Notes: a model not told the origin generated them from the letters alone. 7,895 nt of DNA from an uncultured Solobacterium sp. (GCA_927911475.1 CAKMPP010000083.1:1-7895), one strand, 5' to 3'. Positions 1 to 7,272 are shown, counted from the first letter of the stretch. Numbers and translations: made by a program.

Positions 1-33
1 GCAGAACAAATTCGAAAACAGTTAGAAGAGTGA
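1..33 (+). CDS. 3' end of an unidentified upstream gene
   Basis: Only the last ten codons and the TGA stop (31-33) are inside the window. They read AEQIRKQLEE, a charged, probably helical C-terminus. The stop lies 10 nt before the alpha-galactosidase ATG, so the two genes are probably cotranscribed, and the upstream gene may belong to a galactoside-use operon. Family and function cannot be determined from ten residues. The frame is inferred from the absence of stops and from the close spacing. Confidence 0.5.
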   Translation, partial: AEQIRKQLEE

Positions 34-43
34 GGGTCTGAGT

Positions 44-1636
44 ATGCAGGTTCAGTGGTTGATAGAAAGTGTTGATCAGAAAATTAAATTACAAGGCAAT
101 GAAAACTGGCAGGATGATGTACTACATATTCATGTGACAACTGCTCAAATGATACTCGGTAAAGTGGAGGCGAAACTATCTGTTTCCATTGCAAAGGATG
201 AAAAGATATTCATGAATGGATATCAAACATGGACATCTTCTCCAGAGCTTACAAAATATGACAATACACATGGTCTAAAGAGAGTTCCAAAAAGTTTATT
301 ACGGAAATATGGGTTTGATCGTTATGGTGATTATCATTTTATAGACTATCCACAAAAGAAGGGTATTACTCATGGAGAATCATGGTGCTATTTTCGTGAT
401 GGGAAGAAATATCGCTTATTTGCGTCATTAGATGAAGATCCAGGATATACGTTATTTTGGTATGACGCAAACAAATCTGAATTAACAATTCAAAGAGACT
501 GTAAGGGTGTACAGACGAATGGTATCTTTCATGCATTTGATTTATTCTATGCGGAAGGTAGTGAAGAAGATGTCTTTCAAGCATGGTTTGATGCAATCAA
601 TCTAAAGCCGCTTACAACGAAGAAATTGTTTGGATATTCTAGTTGGTATAATCACTATCAAGATATTAGTGAAGATAAGATACGTTATGATTTGTCTGGT
701 TGTGATAAAGTATTTCAACCAAGTGACTTGTTTCAGATTGATGATGGTTGGGAACCATTTGTAGGAGATTGGTTAGAATCGGATTCAGTGAAATTCCCGA
801 ATGGGTTAAAAGTACTTGTAGACGAGATACATGTAAAGGGATATAAAGCAGGTTTGTGGCTTGCGCCATTTGTAGCAGAGGAGAAGTCTTCTTTATACCA
901 GAATCATCCAGATTGGTTCCTGCACCATCATGGAAAACCATGGTGTTTAGGTGCTAACTGGTCAGGTTTTTATTCCTTAGATATTGATCATCCAGATGTA
1001 ATTGATTATATCAAGAAAGTATTTCATCAAGTTTATGATGTATGGGGCTTTGATTTAGTTAAGCTTGACTTCTTGTATGGTGCAGCTCCATTTGGAAATG
1101 CCTCTGAAAGTCGTGCTAAGAGAATGAAACGTGCATTGCAGTTGTTGCGAGATATTTCAAATGGTAAGGAAATTCTTGCTTGCGGTGTCCCATTAATGCC
1201 ATCTTTTGGATTAGTGGAATACAGCCGTATTGGATGTGATGTTGGTTTGGATTGGGATGATGTTTTCTATATGCGTTTATTGCATCGCGAAAGAATCTCT
1301 ACCAAGAATGCAATCGTAAATACTGTAAATCGTAGACAGCTAAATGGACATGCATTTATGAACGATCCAGATGTATTCTTTATCCGTACTGAGAATATCC
1401 ACCTGACGGAAAAGCAGAAGGATGATTTAGCGCGGATACAAGCTTTACTAGGAGGGGTATTCTTAACAAGTGATAGTCCTGCAAATTATACGGATGATAT
1501 GATTCAAAAGTATCAGGAATACCGTAAACTAGCATCTGCACTAGTAACAGACGTTAATACAGATGAAGGTATTACAATTGAATATGTTATAGATGGTCAA
1601 ACAAAAGTGGTTCATTTTGACTGTACAAATCGTTAA
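44..1636 (+). CDS. galA: Alpha-galactosidase, GH36 family
   Basis: Predicted to release terminal alpha-galactose from sugars such as melibiose and raffinose. The 530-residue protein has no signal peptide or membrane segment, so it should act in the cytoplasm on imported oligosaccharides. Visible motifs are NGYQTWTSS (58-66) in the N-terminal beta domain, FQIDDGW (230-236) at the start of the catalytic barrel, GLWLAPF (270-276), KLDFLYG (340-346) with the likely nucleophile Asp342, and RIGCDVGLDW (395-404) with the likely acid/base Asp399. This layout and length match the short bacterial GH36 type, for example Thermotoga maritima GalA (552 residues, KIDF nucleophile and RIGPD acid/base motifs), rather than the 700-residue forms. 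A GAGGG site at 32-36 lies 7 nt before the ATG. The promoter is outside the window. Substrate range is inferred from the family; the gene looks intact. Confidence 0.93.
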   Translation: MQVQWLIESVDQKIKLQGNENWQDDVLHIHVTTAQMILGKVEAKLSVSIAKDEKIFMNGYQTWTSSPELTKYDNTHGLKRVPKSLLRKYGFDRYGDYHFIDYPQKKGITHGESWCYFRDGKKYRLFASLDEDPGYTLFWYDANKSELTIQRDCKGVQTNGIFHAFDLFYAEGSEEDVFQAWFDAINLKPLTTKKLFGYSSWYNHYQDISEDKIRYDLSGCDKVFQPSDLFQIDDGWEPFVGDWLESDSVKFPNGLKVLVDEIHVKGYKAGLWLAPFVAEEKSSLYQNHPDWFLHHHGKPWCLGANWSGFYSLDIDHPDVIDYIKKVFHQVYDVWGFDLVKLDFLYGAAPFGNASESRAKRMKRALQLLRDISNGKEILACGVPLMPSFGLVEYSRIGCDVGLDWDDVFYMRLLHRERISTKNAIVNTVNRRQLNGHAFMNDPDVFFIRTENIHLTEKQKDDLARIQALLGGVFLTSDSPANYTDDMIQKYQEYRKLASALVTDVNTDEGITIEYVIDGQTKVVHFDCTNR

Positions 1637-1639
1637 TGA

Positions 1640-1678
1640 AAACCCACTAAAGTAGTGAATACTCTGGTGGGTATTTTT
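1640..1678 (+). terminator. Possible first terminator after alpha-galactosidase
   Basis: ACCCAC (1642-1647) can pair with GTGGGT (1667-1672), and five T follow from 1674. The loop is about 19 nt, which is long, and part of it can form a competing hairpin CACTA/TAGTG (1645-1657). It starts a few bases after the stop codon. It is weaker than the hairpin immediately downstream and may only assist it. Confidence 0.45.
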
Positions 1679-1682
1679 GTAG

Positions 1683-1709
1683 CCTTGTTTCTTAATAAGG
1701 ATTTTTTTT
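1683..1709 (+). terminator. Intrinsic terminator of the alpha-galactosidase unit
   Basis: CCTTGTT (1683-1689) pairs with AATAAGG (1694-1700) as seven pairs including one G-U, with a TCTT loop. A run of eight T follows at 1702-1709. The stem is short, but the U tract is long and the position 46 nt after the stop fits. Confidence 0.7.
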
Positions 1710-1710
1710 A

Positions 1711-1965
1711 TATTGTCTTTTGGAAGAGTATATATTTCTTTATTAAATGCTAGGTAAATGTTTTGGATATTTGAAAGATAGGAATTATAGCAGAATAGTA
1801 AATACATATGTATTAGTAACAATAACATCTATCTAGTTCTAGCTCCTCTGTGTTATGGAAGTTGGTGAACCTGTTTAAGCGTGGGTGTTGCTTGCATGTT
1901 TGTATTAATGAGCTTATATGTTTCAGCGTATTATCTTATTAGGAAAGTATAGGGGAGTTAAATGT
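1711..1965. other. Gene-free gap between two convergent terminator sets
   Basis: About 250 bases between the alpha-galactosidase terminators (+) and the distal rpsD terminator (-). I see no reading frame with a ribosome binding site and recognisable protein, no tRNA-like cloverleaf and no direct repeats. Minus-strand codons here are open only by chance, running into the alpha-galactosidase gene without a plausible start. The one structured element is a perfect 14-bp palindrome at 1801-1814. Confidence 0.6.
1801..1814. repeat. Perfect 14-bp palindrome
   Basis: AATACATATGTATT is identical to its own reverse complement. It could be a dimeric regulator site, but no promoter or gene start is next to it. 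In such AT-rich sequence chance is a fair explanation. Confidence 0.35.
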
Positions 1966-1988
1966 AAAAACGCATCTATTACGATGCG
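1966..1988 (-). terminator. Distal rpsD terminator
   Basis: Read on the minus strand, CGCATC (1988-1983) pairs with GATGCG (1976-1971) around a 6-nt loop, followed by five U (1970-1966). It lies about 50 nt beyond the rpsD stop, behind a first terminator, and probably serves as a backup. Confidence 0.7.
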
Positions 1989-2005
1989 CCTTTAGTTATG
2001 TAAAG

Positions 2006-2031
2006 AAAAAGCCAACTTGCGTTGACTTTTT
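2006..2031 (-). terminator. Proximal rpsD terminator
   Basis: On the minus strand AGTCAAC (2027-2021) pairs with GTTGGCT (2016-2010), with one G-U pair, closing a GCAA tetraloop of the stable GNRA type. Five U follow (2010-2006). It begins about 8 nt after the rpsD stop. A-rich and T-rich flanks on both sides mean it could also act, less well, on + strand transcripts. Confidence 0.85.
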
Positions 2032-2038
2032 ACACTTG

Positions 2039-2641
2039 TTATCTGTTGTAGAATTCGACAACGAGTGATTCGTTGATTTCTTGATTCAATTCGCTTCTTT
2101 CTGGAAGACGTACGAATGTACCTTTCTTGTTTTCCTTATCAACTTCAACGAAAGCTGGGATTGTGATAGCTGATTCTAATGATTCAGCGATTGCCTTAAT
2201 GTTACGTGCATTTTCACGAACAGCAATTGTTGATCCTGGCTTGATTAAAGCTGAAGGGATATCTAACTTCTTACCATTAACTTCAATATGGCCGTGGTTT
2301 ACTAACTGACGAGCAGCCTTACGTGTTCTAGCTAAGCCCATACGGTAAACGATATTATCTAATCTACTTTCAAGTAAGATTAAGAAGTTAACACCTGCCA
2401 TACCTTCCATCTTGGAAGCCTTGTTGAATAAGTTAGAGAACTGACGTTCATTTAAACCGTACATGTGACGGATTCTTTGCTTTTCGCGTAACTGTGTACC
2501 GTAGCCACCTAACTTAATACGCTTTGTAGGTCCATGTTGACCTGGAGCATAAGTTCTTTTCTTAAGCTCTTCGCCTGTTTCTAAGATGGAGAAGCTTAAG
2601 CGTCTAGCTTTCTTCCAAACAGGTCCTGTGTAACGTGCCAT
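2039..2641 (-). CDS. rpsD: 30S ribosomal protein S4
   Basis: Small-subunit primary binding protein that nucleates assembly of the 16S rRNA 5' domain. In many bacteria it also represses its own synthesis. The 200-residue protein starts MARYTGPVWKKARR and carries APGQHGPTKR (32-41), the S4 RNA-binding domain (about 91-150, with RLDNIVYRMGLARTRKAARQ) and the conserved end VVEFYNR. It lacks the zinc-binding cysteines of the C+ type, so it is the zinc-independent form. The start at 2641 is fixed by AGGAGG (2656-2651) 9 nt upstream and by family length; an open extension of 17 codons upstream of it is leader RNA. It is monocistronic, with its own promoter and leader and two terminators downstream. 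It diverges from ezrA, as part of a neighbourhood also known from Bacillus. Confidence 0.98.
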   Translation of the reverse strand: MARYTGPVWKKARRLSFSILETGEELKKRTYAPGQHGPTKRIKLGGYGTQLREKQRIRHMYGLNERQFSNLFNKASKMEGMAGVNFLILLESRLDNIVYRMGLARTRKAARQLVNHGHIEVNGKKLDIPSALIKPGSTIAVRENARNIKAIAESLESAITIPAFVEVDKENKKGTFVRLPERSELNQEINESLVVEFYNR

Positions 2642-2807
2642 GTTTTGTTTCCTCCTATATATGGCTGAGAAACAATAACAGGTGCAGATCATCGATGCGG
2701 GGTGTTATCATGAGCCTTTTCACCTTTTGCAGCAGGATACTTAGGAACAAGTTTAACTGTTGATAACGCCTTACGCATGACTCTACATGCTGCCATCATT
2801 AACGCAC
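2642..2807 (-). promoter_or_regulatory. Structured rpsD leader, candidate S4 autoregulatory RNA
   Basis: The predicted rpsD transcript has about 165 nt before the ATG. Minus-strand pairing visible by eye: a long stem GGCGTTATCA (2770-2761) with TGATAACACC (2710-2701), 9 of 10 paired; a hairpin GCATG/CATGC (2790-2786 with 2779-2775); an outer closing helix TGCG (2806-2803) with CGCA (2699-2696), extendable across the presumed start site; and a possible pseudoknot AGGTG (2725-2721) with CACCT (2684-2680), the latter 23 nt before the Shine-Dalgarno. S4 is known to repress rpsD through a folded, pseudoknot-containing leader in Bacillus. Location, size and topology support the same role here. I matched it by position and folding, not by a covariance model. 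No terminator sits in the leader, so control would be translational. Confidence 0.6.
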
Positions 2808-2812
2808 TCGAT

Positions 2813-2841
2813 ATAATATCACTAGTGTGTACAAACGTCAA
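2813..2841 (-). promoter_or_regulatory. rpsD promoter, sigma-A type
   Basis: On the minus strand the -35 is TTGACG (2841-2836) and the -10 is TATTAT (2818-2813), separated by exactly 17 nt. Transcription would start near 2807. A second TTGACA lies at 2879-2874, but its best -10 (TATAGA) is only 14 nt away, so I regard it as minor or chance. Confidence 0.75.
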
Positions 2842-2947
2842 TCATTTTCACAATCTATATAAGTAGAATCGATTGTCAAAAACAAGAAAAGAATTATGGA
2901 AAGATATGTGAAAGTGATAAGGCATATCCCCAAATATATAGATGCTG

Positions 2948-2956
2948 TGGTAAAAT
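2948..2956 (+). promoter_or_regulatory. Extended -10 promoter for the ezrA operon
   Basis: TGGTAAAAT gives a TGn extension plus a TAAAAT -10 box, 33 nt before the ezrA ATG. There is no good -35 at the usual distance (CCCCAA at 2928-2933), as often seen with extended -10 promoters. It is the best + strand candidate in the divergent rpsD-ezrA region. Confidence 0.5.
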
Positions 2957-2988
2957 AAAAAAAGATATTACAAGAAAGGTGGAAACAT

Positions 2989-4719
2989 ATGAATCAGATA
3001 TTAACATTATTATCGGATATCAGATTTATTATTGCCGTAGGTGCAATCTTTGTTTTACTGTTAATTATTTTAATTGTTACTACAGTACGTGCACGTCGTT
3101 ATAAATCTGAGTATATAGAATTAGAGAATCGCTATCAGTCACTTAAGCAAATTCCTTTGTCATTAAAGATGAATAAAGCAATTGCCGTAAGTAGAGTGAA
3201 TCAGGATACAGTTGATCGTGTTAATTCAGCACAGAATAAGTTTGATGAAGTGCAGTCATGTATTTCTGCTTTAACAAGTAAGTTAGCAGACTTAGAACGT
3301 TATATTTCTGCTGGTACTTTATCAAAGGCTGGTAATACTATCAAGGATATTGAGACATCCATGACTACAACAGAAGCGGATGCGAAGACACTTGAAAATA
3401 TGTTAGATGCGATTCTTGCAAAAGAAACAGCACAGCGTGAAGAAGTAACTGCTTTAAAGAATCGATTCCGTGCCCTAAAAGCACAAGCTGCTGAAAATGC
3501 TCCAAAGTTATACTTTGCTTGGCCTTTAGTAGAACAGAAGGTTGTTGATACGGAGAAGATGTTTGCGACTTTTGAAGAATGGATGTTCTCCAGTGATTTC
3601 GATAAGGCAAATCGTGAACTTGTAAGTATCAAAGCAGTCATGGAAGAACTAGAAGAAATGATTGAGAATATGCCATCATTGTTAGAAGATGCTAAGGGTG
3701 TTATTCCTAATATGGCAGAAGTTCTTCACAAGGATTATATTCATAACCGTAATCGTGGTGTGTATTTGAAACACTTAAATGTAGAAGAAAATCTCAATCA
3801 GATGACAGAGTCTTTACGTGAATCTCTAAAACAGTTAAAGACAGGGTCTACATTAGGTGTTCGTGAAACACTTGATACTATGAAGGCAAAACTTCGTGAG
3901 ATGGATCAGGCTGTGAAACAAGAAGGTGAAAGCTTTGATGCGATTCAAGAGTTATCAAAGGAATCTACAGCACTTGCTGATGAAGCAGATCAGAATGCGG
4001 CGTATGTAAAAGAAGCATTTGCGAAATCATCATCACGTTTTGGCTTCGCAGATTTAGAAGAGAAGCTTGCTGAGCAAACGACACACTTACAAGAACTTGA
4101 AGCTAAGATGCCTGTAGTAATGGATAGTGTACGTAACTATCAAGTGCCTGCTAGTACAGTTGTTGGTTCCTTGAAGGAATTAAATGAACAGATCATTGCA
4201 TGCAATACAGAGTTTAAGAATATTCGTACACGTATTGAAGCTGCTTCTGGTGATGAAGAACGTTGCAAGAAGCAACTAGTGAAGTTACAGATTGTTATGA
4301 ATCAGATGCAAGTCAAGATTCGTAAGTATAAGCTTCCAAATATTTCAGAAGCATATGAGGATGATATGCGTCGTGCAAATGACTATATCCATCGTTTAGA
4401 TAACTTGATGGAAGAAGTTCCATTAAATATGCAGTTATTAAATGGAACACTGCAAGAAGCATTAGACTTTATCTATAAGCTTTATAACAATGTTAATAAC
4501 GTTGTTGGAACAGTTATGATGGTTGAAAATACAATCGTATTTGGTAACCGTTATCGTTCAACTTACGCAGATATCGACTCTGAGTTAACACGTAGTGAAT
4601 TAAGTTTCCGTAATGGTGAATATACACAAGCTCTAACAACAGCAATCGCAACGATTGAAAAGATTCATCCAGGTAACTACGAATCCATGATTAAGGAGAA
4701 TGCGAAGAGTGCAGCATAG
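2989..4719 (+). CDS. ezrA: EzrA septation ring formation regulator
   Basis: Membrane-anchored cytoplasmic coiled-coil protein that binds FtsZ. In Bacillus it blocks extra FtsZ rings at the poles and helps assemble the septum. The 576-residue length is typical. Residues about 11-34 form one N-terminal membrane segment, followed by basic RARRYK; the rest is nearly all helical, with spectrin-like repeats. Near the C-terminus FGNRYRS (518-524) matches the conserved QNR-patch region that targets EzrA to the division site, followed by the family's FRxxxYxxAL pattern (FRNGEYTQAL, 540-549). The ribosome binding site AAAGGTGG (2975-2982) is 6 nt before the ATG. It is first in an operon and its 3' end overlaps the cysteine desulfurase gene. 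Mid-protein sequence is poorly conserved in this family, so the call rests on architecture, the C-terminal motif and gene order. Confidence 0.9.
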   Translation: MNQILTLLSDIRFIIAVGAIFVLLLIILIVTTVRARRYKSEYIELENRYQSLKQIPLSLKMNKAIAVSRVNQDTVDRVNSAQNKFDEVQSCISALTSKLADLERYISAGTLSKAGNTIKDIETSMTTTEADAKTLENMLDAILAKETAQREEVTALKNRFRALKAQAAENAPKLYFAWPLVEQKVVDTEKMFATFEEWMFSSDFDKANRELVSIKAVMEELEEMIENMPSLLEDAKGVIPNMAEVLHKDYIHNRNRGVYLKHLNVEENLNQMTESLRESLKQLKTGSTLGVRETLDTMKAKLREMDQAVKQEGESFDAIQELSKESTALADEADQNAAYVKEAFAKSSSRFGFADLEEKLAEQTTHLQELEAKMPVVMDSVRNYQVPASTVVGSLKELNEQIIACNTEFKNIRTRIEAASGDEERCKKQLVKLQIVMNQMQVKIRKYKLPNISEAYEDDMRRANDYIHRLDNLMEEVPLNMQLLNGTLQEALDFIYKLYNNVNNVVGTVMMVENTIVFGNRYRSTYADIDSELTRSELSFRNGEYTQALTTAIATIEKIHPGNYESMIKENAKSAA

Positions 4720-5839
4720 AGTGTATTTTGATGGTGCTTCTACTACAGCGGTTCACCCAGATGTATTACAAACCTATAAATCTTTATTAGATAAGTATTA
4801 CGTCAATAGTGAGTCCTTATATGATGAAGGCAGCGAAATCAGTCGAATGATGGAAAAAGCCCGGAGTGCAATAGCCGGGCTTTTGGGTGTAAACAGCGAA
4901 GACATTATCTTTACCTCAGGTTCTTCGGAATCAAACTCTTCCGCAATCAAAGGTGTTTGTTTTGCACAACCAGGTAAGAGGCATATTGTCACAACGAATG
5001 TAGAACATTCTTCTATCTTGAATGCATGTTTACAAATGGAACATGTATTTGGTTATCGAGTAACGTATTTACCGGTTGATGCTAGTGGTAAGGTATCCTT
5101 ACAACAGGTGAAAGATGCTGTAACTGATGATACAGCAATCGTTAGTATCATGGCAGTCAATAATGAAGTAGGTTCTATTAATCCAATTGATGAGATTGCA
5201 AATTATGTAAAGAAACATACACATGCTTATATGCATGTTGATATGACACAGGCAATTGGTAAGGTTGCTTTAGATTTTAAAAATATTGATCTAGCATCTA
5301 TCTCTGCACATAAACTGGAAGGTTTAAAGGGTAGTGGTATTCTTGTTAAGAAGGTTCATGTGCCATTTGTGCCACTGATTAATGGTGGTGAACAAGAATA
5401 TGGTATTCGTGGGGGTACTTCGAATGCTTGTGTAAACATGGTATTTGCCAAGACATTACGCTTCGCACTAGAGAATGGTAAGAAGTATCATGATTACATG
5501 ACAACTTTACAACAAGCATTACTAAAGGGATTATCTACAATACCTGGTATTTTAGTGAATCAACCAAGTGATGCTATCAATAGTGTTGTTAACTTCTCAT
5601 ACGAGAAGATTCCAAGTGAAGTGATGCAGAATGCGTTAAATAAAAAAGGGTTTATGGTGAGTGCGAGAAGTACATGTGCATCTAAATCCGATGATCCAAG
5701 TTATGTTTTAAGTGCTATGGGTTATTCATCCAAACGTGCTAGCTCTTGTATTCGTATTAGTTTAACGTATCATAATACAGAAGAAGAGGTTGCTTCATTG
5801 ATAGATTCATTAAAGGAGATTATTTCGCAATATGGTTAA
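4709..5839 (+). CDS. nifZ: Cysteine desulfurase (NifS/IscS family), ThiI partner
   Basis: PLP enzyme that removes sulfur from L-cysteine as a protein-bound persulfide, giving alanine. With the start used here (376 residues) the order is YFDGASTT near the N-terminus, EHSSIL with His100, DMTQAIG with Asp178 and Gln181 for PLP contact, SAHKLEG with the PLP lysine Lys202, RGGTSN, and STCASK with the catalytic Cys323. In B. subtilis the equivalent gene, nifZ, lies beside thiI and supplies sulfur for tRNA 4-thiouridine; the same order and overlap here suggest that role. Start choice: AAGGAG (4693-4698) lies 1 nt before the ATG at 4700, which is too close, but 10 nt before the GTG at 4709, so I prefer GTG. 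The gene overlaps ezrA by 11 nt and thiI by 8 nt, implying translational coupling. Confidence 0.93.
   Translation: MQHRVYFDGASTTAVHPDVLQTYKSLLDKYYVNSESLYDEGSEISRMMEKARSAIAGLLGVNSEDIIFTSGSSESNSSAIKGVCFAQPGKRHIVTTNVEHSSILNACLQMEHVFGYRVTYLPVDASGKVSLQQVKDAVTDDTAIVSIMAVNNEVGSINPIDEIANYVKKHTHAYMHVDMTQAIGKVALDFKNIDLASISAHKLEGLKGSGILVKKVHVPFVPLINGGEQEYGIRGGTSNACVNMVFAKTLRFALENGKKYHDYMTTLQQALLKGLSTIPGILVNQPSDAINSVVNFSYEKIPSEVMQNALNKKGFMVSARSTCASKSDDPSYVLSAMGYSSKRASSCIRISLTYHNTEEEVASLIDSLKEIISQYG
4855..4884. other. Terminator-like perfect hairpin inside the desulfurase gene
   Basis: AAAAGCCCGG (4855-4864) and CCGGGCTTTT (4875-4884) are perfect complements around a 10-nt loop. The GC-rich core stands out in an AT-rich gene and uses G/C-ending codons (GCC, CGG, GGG). 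It lies about 150 nt into the coding region. Only four T follow on the + strand; five follow on the minus strand, so it could stop antisense transcripts or attenuate sense ones when translation lags. Whether it terminates is not known. Confidence 0.45.
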
Positions 5840-7020
5840 GTATGATACAGTCTTGATTCGCTATGGTGAAATTAAGCACAAAGGGTAAAAATCGAAGAGA
5901 CTTTATTACTAGACTCTTCACTAATATTAAATATATGTTGCGGGATTATCCTGCGCTAACGTATCGTAAAACATACGATCGTATTTACATTAAATTAACG
6001 GATGAAGATCCAGCAGAAATCGAAAGCAAATTAAAGAAGGTATTTGGTATTAGTTCATTCTCCTTTACAGAAAAGGTGAATAGTAATTTAGAAGATATCA
6101 AGCAAGCTTGTGTTCGAATTGCTAAGGAAAGTGATAAGAAGACATTTAAGATGATTACGAAACGTCATGATAAGAGTTTCCCACTCAAGAGTGATGGTGT
6201 AAATCGCGAGGTTGCTGGAGAGATTCTACGTAATACGGACTTAAAGGTTGACGTTCATGATCCTGAATTAGCAATCCGTGTTGAAATCCACAGTAATGAA
6301 ACCTACATCACATCTTGTAAGATTCCTGGTGCTGGTGGATATCCAGCTGGCATCAATGGCATGGTGTTGTTAATGTTATCCGGTGGTATAGACTCACCAG
6401 TAGCGGCATATCAGTTGATGAAGCGTGGACTACATGTAGAAGCAGTACACTTTGCGTCTCCTCCATATACAAGTGAAAATGCAAAGAATAAAGTATTAGA
6501 ACTTGCTTCACAAGTGAGTGAATACCAAGGTCACATGAAAGTGCATGTTGTTAACTTTACGCAATTACAGCTTGAAATCTATAAGCATGCAGGAGACCCA
6601 TATGCAGTTACATTAATGCGTCGTATGATGTTTCGCTTAGCGGATATGATCTCTAAGAAGTATGGATGTCTAGCAATCGGTACAGGTGAAAGTGTAGGGC
6701 AGGTAGCTAGCCAAACACTCGAGAGTATCAATTGCATTAATACAGTTACAAATATGCCAATCCTAAGACCACTTGTATGTTATGACAAGATTGAAATTAT
6801 TGATTTGGCACGTAAGATAGGAACTTATGAAACATCGATCTTACCGTTTGAGGATTGCTGTACTATTTTTGATCCAAAAAACCCAGTCACAAAACCATCT
6901 GTAGATAAGAGTGTTTACTATGAATCAAAATTTGATTATGAAACACTATTACAACAGGCGGTAGATACACTAGAAACTGTGAATGTAAAAGCAGTGAAAA
7001 AAGAAGAAGATTTCTTATAG
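5832..7020 (+). CDS. thiI: ThiI tRNA 4-thiouridine synthase, with apparent 1-nt frameshift
   Basis: Adenylates U8 of tRNA and transfers sulfur to give 4-thiouridine; family members may also take part in thiazole synthesis. The natural start is the ATG at 5832 (MVKYDTVLIRYGEI, with AAAGGAG at 5812-5818), but that frame meets TAA at 5886. The rest is one frame away: STKGKNRRDF begins at 5875 and stays open to 7020. Dropping one A at 5874/5875 restores GEISTKGKNR, the usual family sequence, and a protein of about 395 residues. Then come the NFLD and THUMP domains, the PP-loop LSGGIDSP (6376-6399), GESVGQVASQTLESI and EDCCTIFDPKNP. There is no C-terminal rhodanese domain, as in Bacillus. If the extra base is real, only the ATG at 5863, without a visible ribosome binding site, could start a 385-residue form lacking the first strand. 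A sequencing error is equally possible. Confidence 0.9.
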
Positions 7021-7032
7021 AGAGGTGAAACT

Positions 7033-7272
7033 ATGGCAAAGCATAATCAAGATATTCGCAATGAATTCAACGAAAAGATGCAACATTGTGCGACGATGGA
7101 TGAGCAAGAACTATTAGATATCGCTAACGTAACGATTGTTAAAGTTGAAAAAGATGATACATATAACACAAAAGCGAAGTTAAAGATTTTTGCATTATTC
7201 ACATCACTCTTTAACTGTGCAGAAAATGAACGTATGAAATACGTAAAACGTATTTACGCAGCTCTTAAATAA
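7033..7272 (+). CDS. Small protein of unknown function (79 aa)
   Basis: I do not recognise this family. The protein has 79 residues, is soluble and charged, has no signal peptide or membrane segment, and looks mainly helical. The C-terminal half has a hydrophobic stretch (KIFALFTSLFNC) followed by basic YVKRIYAALK. It has two isolated cysteines and no CxxC or nucleotide-binding motif. AGAGGTG at 7021-7027 lies 5 nt before the ATG, and the gene begins 12 nt after the thiI stop and ends just before a strong terminator, so it is the last gene of the ezrA operon. Good translation signals and tight spacing support a real gene. A link to tRNA thiolation or division is only suggested by position. 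Confidence 0.8.
   Translation: MAKHNQDIRNEFNEKMQHCATMDEQELLDIANVTIVKVEKDDTYNTKAKLKIFALFTSLFNCAENERMKYVKRIYAALK

Noticed and set aside
1541..1828. Minus-strand open frame across the end of the alpha-galactosidase gene and the gap
   Set aside because: It is mostly low-complexity hydrophobic sequence, overlaps a solid gene and two terminators, and has no ribosome binding site or recognisable domain.
2642..2692. N-terminal extension of rpsD to 2692
   Set aside because: The extra residues do not match S4, which starts MARYTGPVWKKARR. The AGGAGG site 9 nt before 2641 fixes the start, and the extension overlaps the leader.
3300..3641. Minus-strand open frames inside ezrA
   Set aside because: These are shadows of the ezrA coding pattern; no translation signals or protein features support them.
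5880..5890. Programmed +1 frameshift at GGG-TAA in thiI, resembling the prfB type
   Set aside because: A shift at the stop would give KHKGKNR, but the conserved STKGKNR is encoded in the second frame already upstream of the stop, so a one-base insertion at 5874/5875 explains the data better.
7237..7255. Perfect 8-bp inverted repeat AAATACGT/ACGTATTT inside the 79-aa gene
   Set aside because: It has a 3-nt loop, lies fully in coding sequence (codons for KYVKRIY) and has no U tract. Chance in AT-rich coding sequence is enough.
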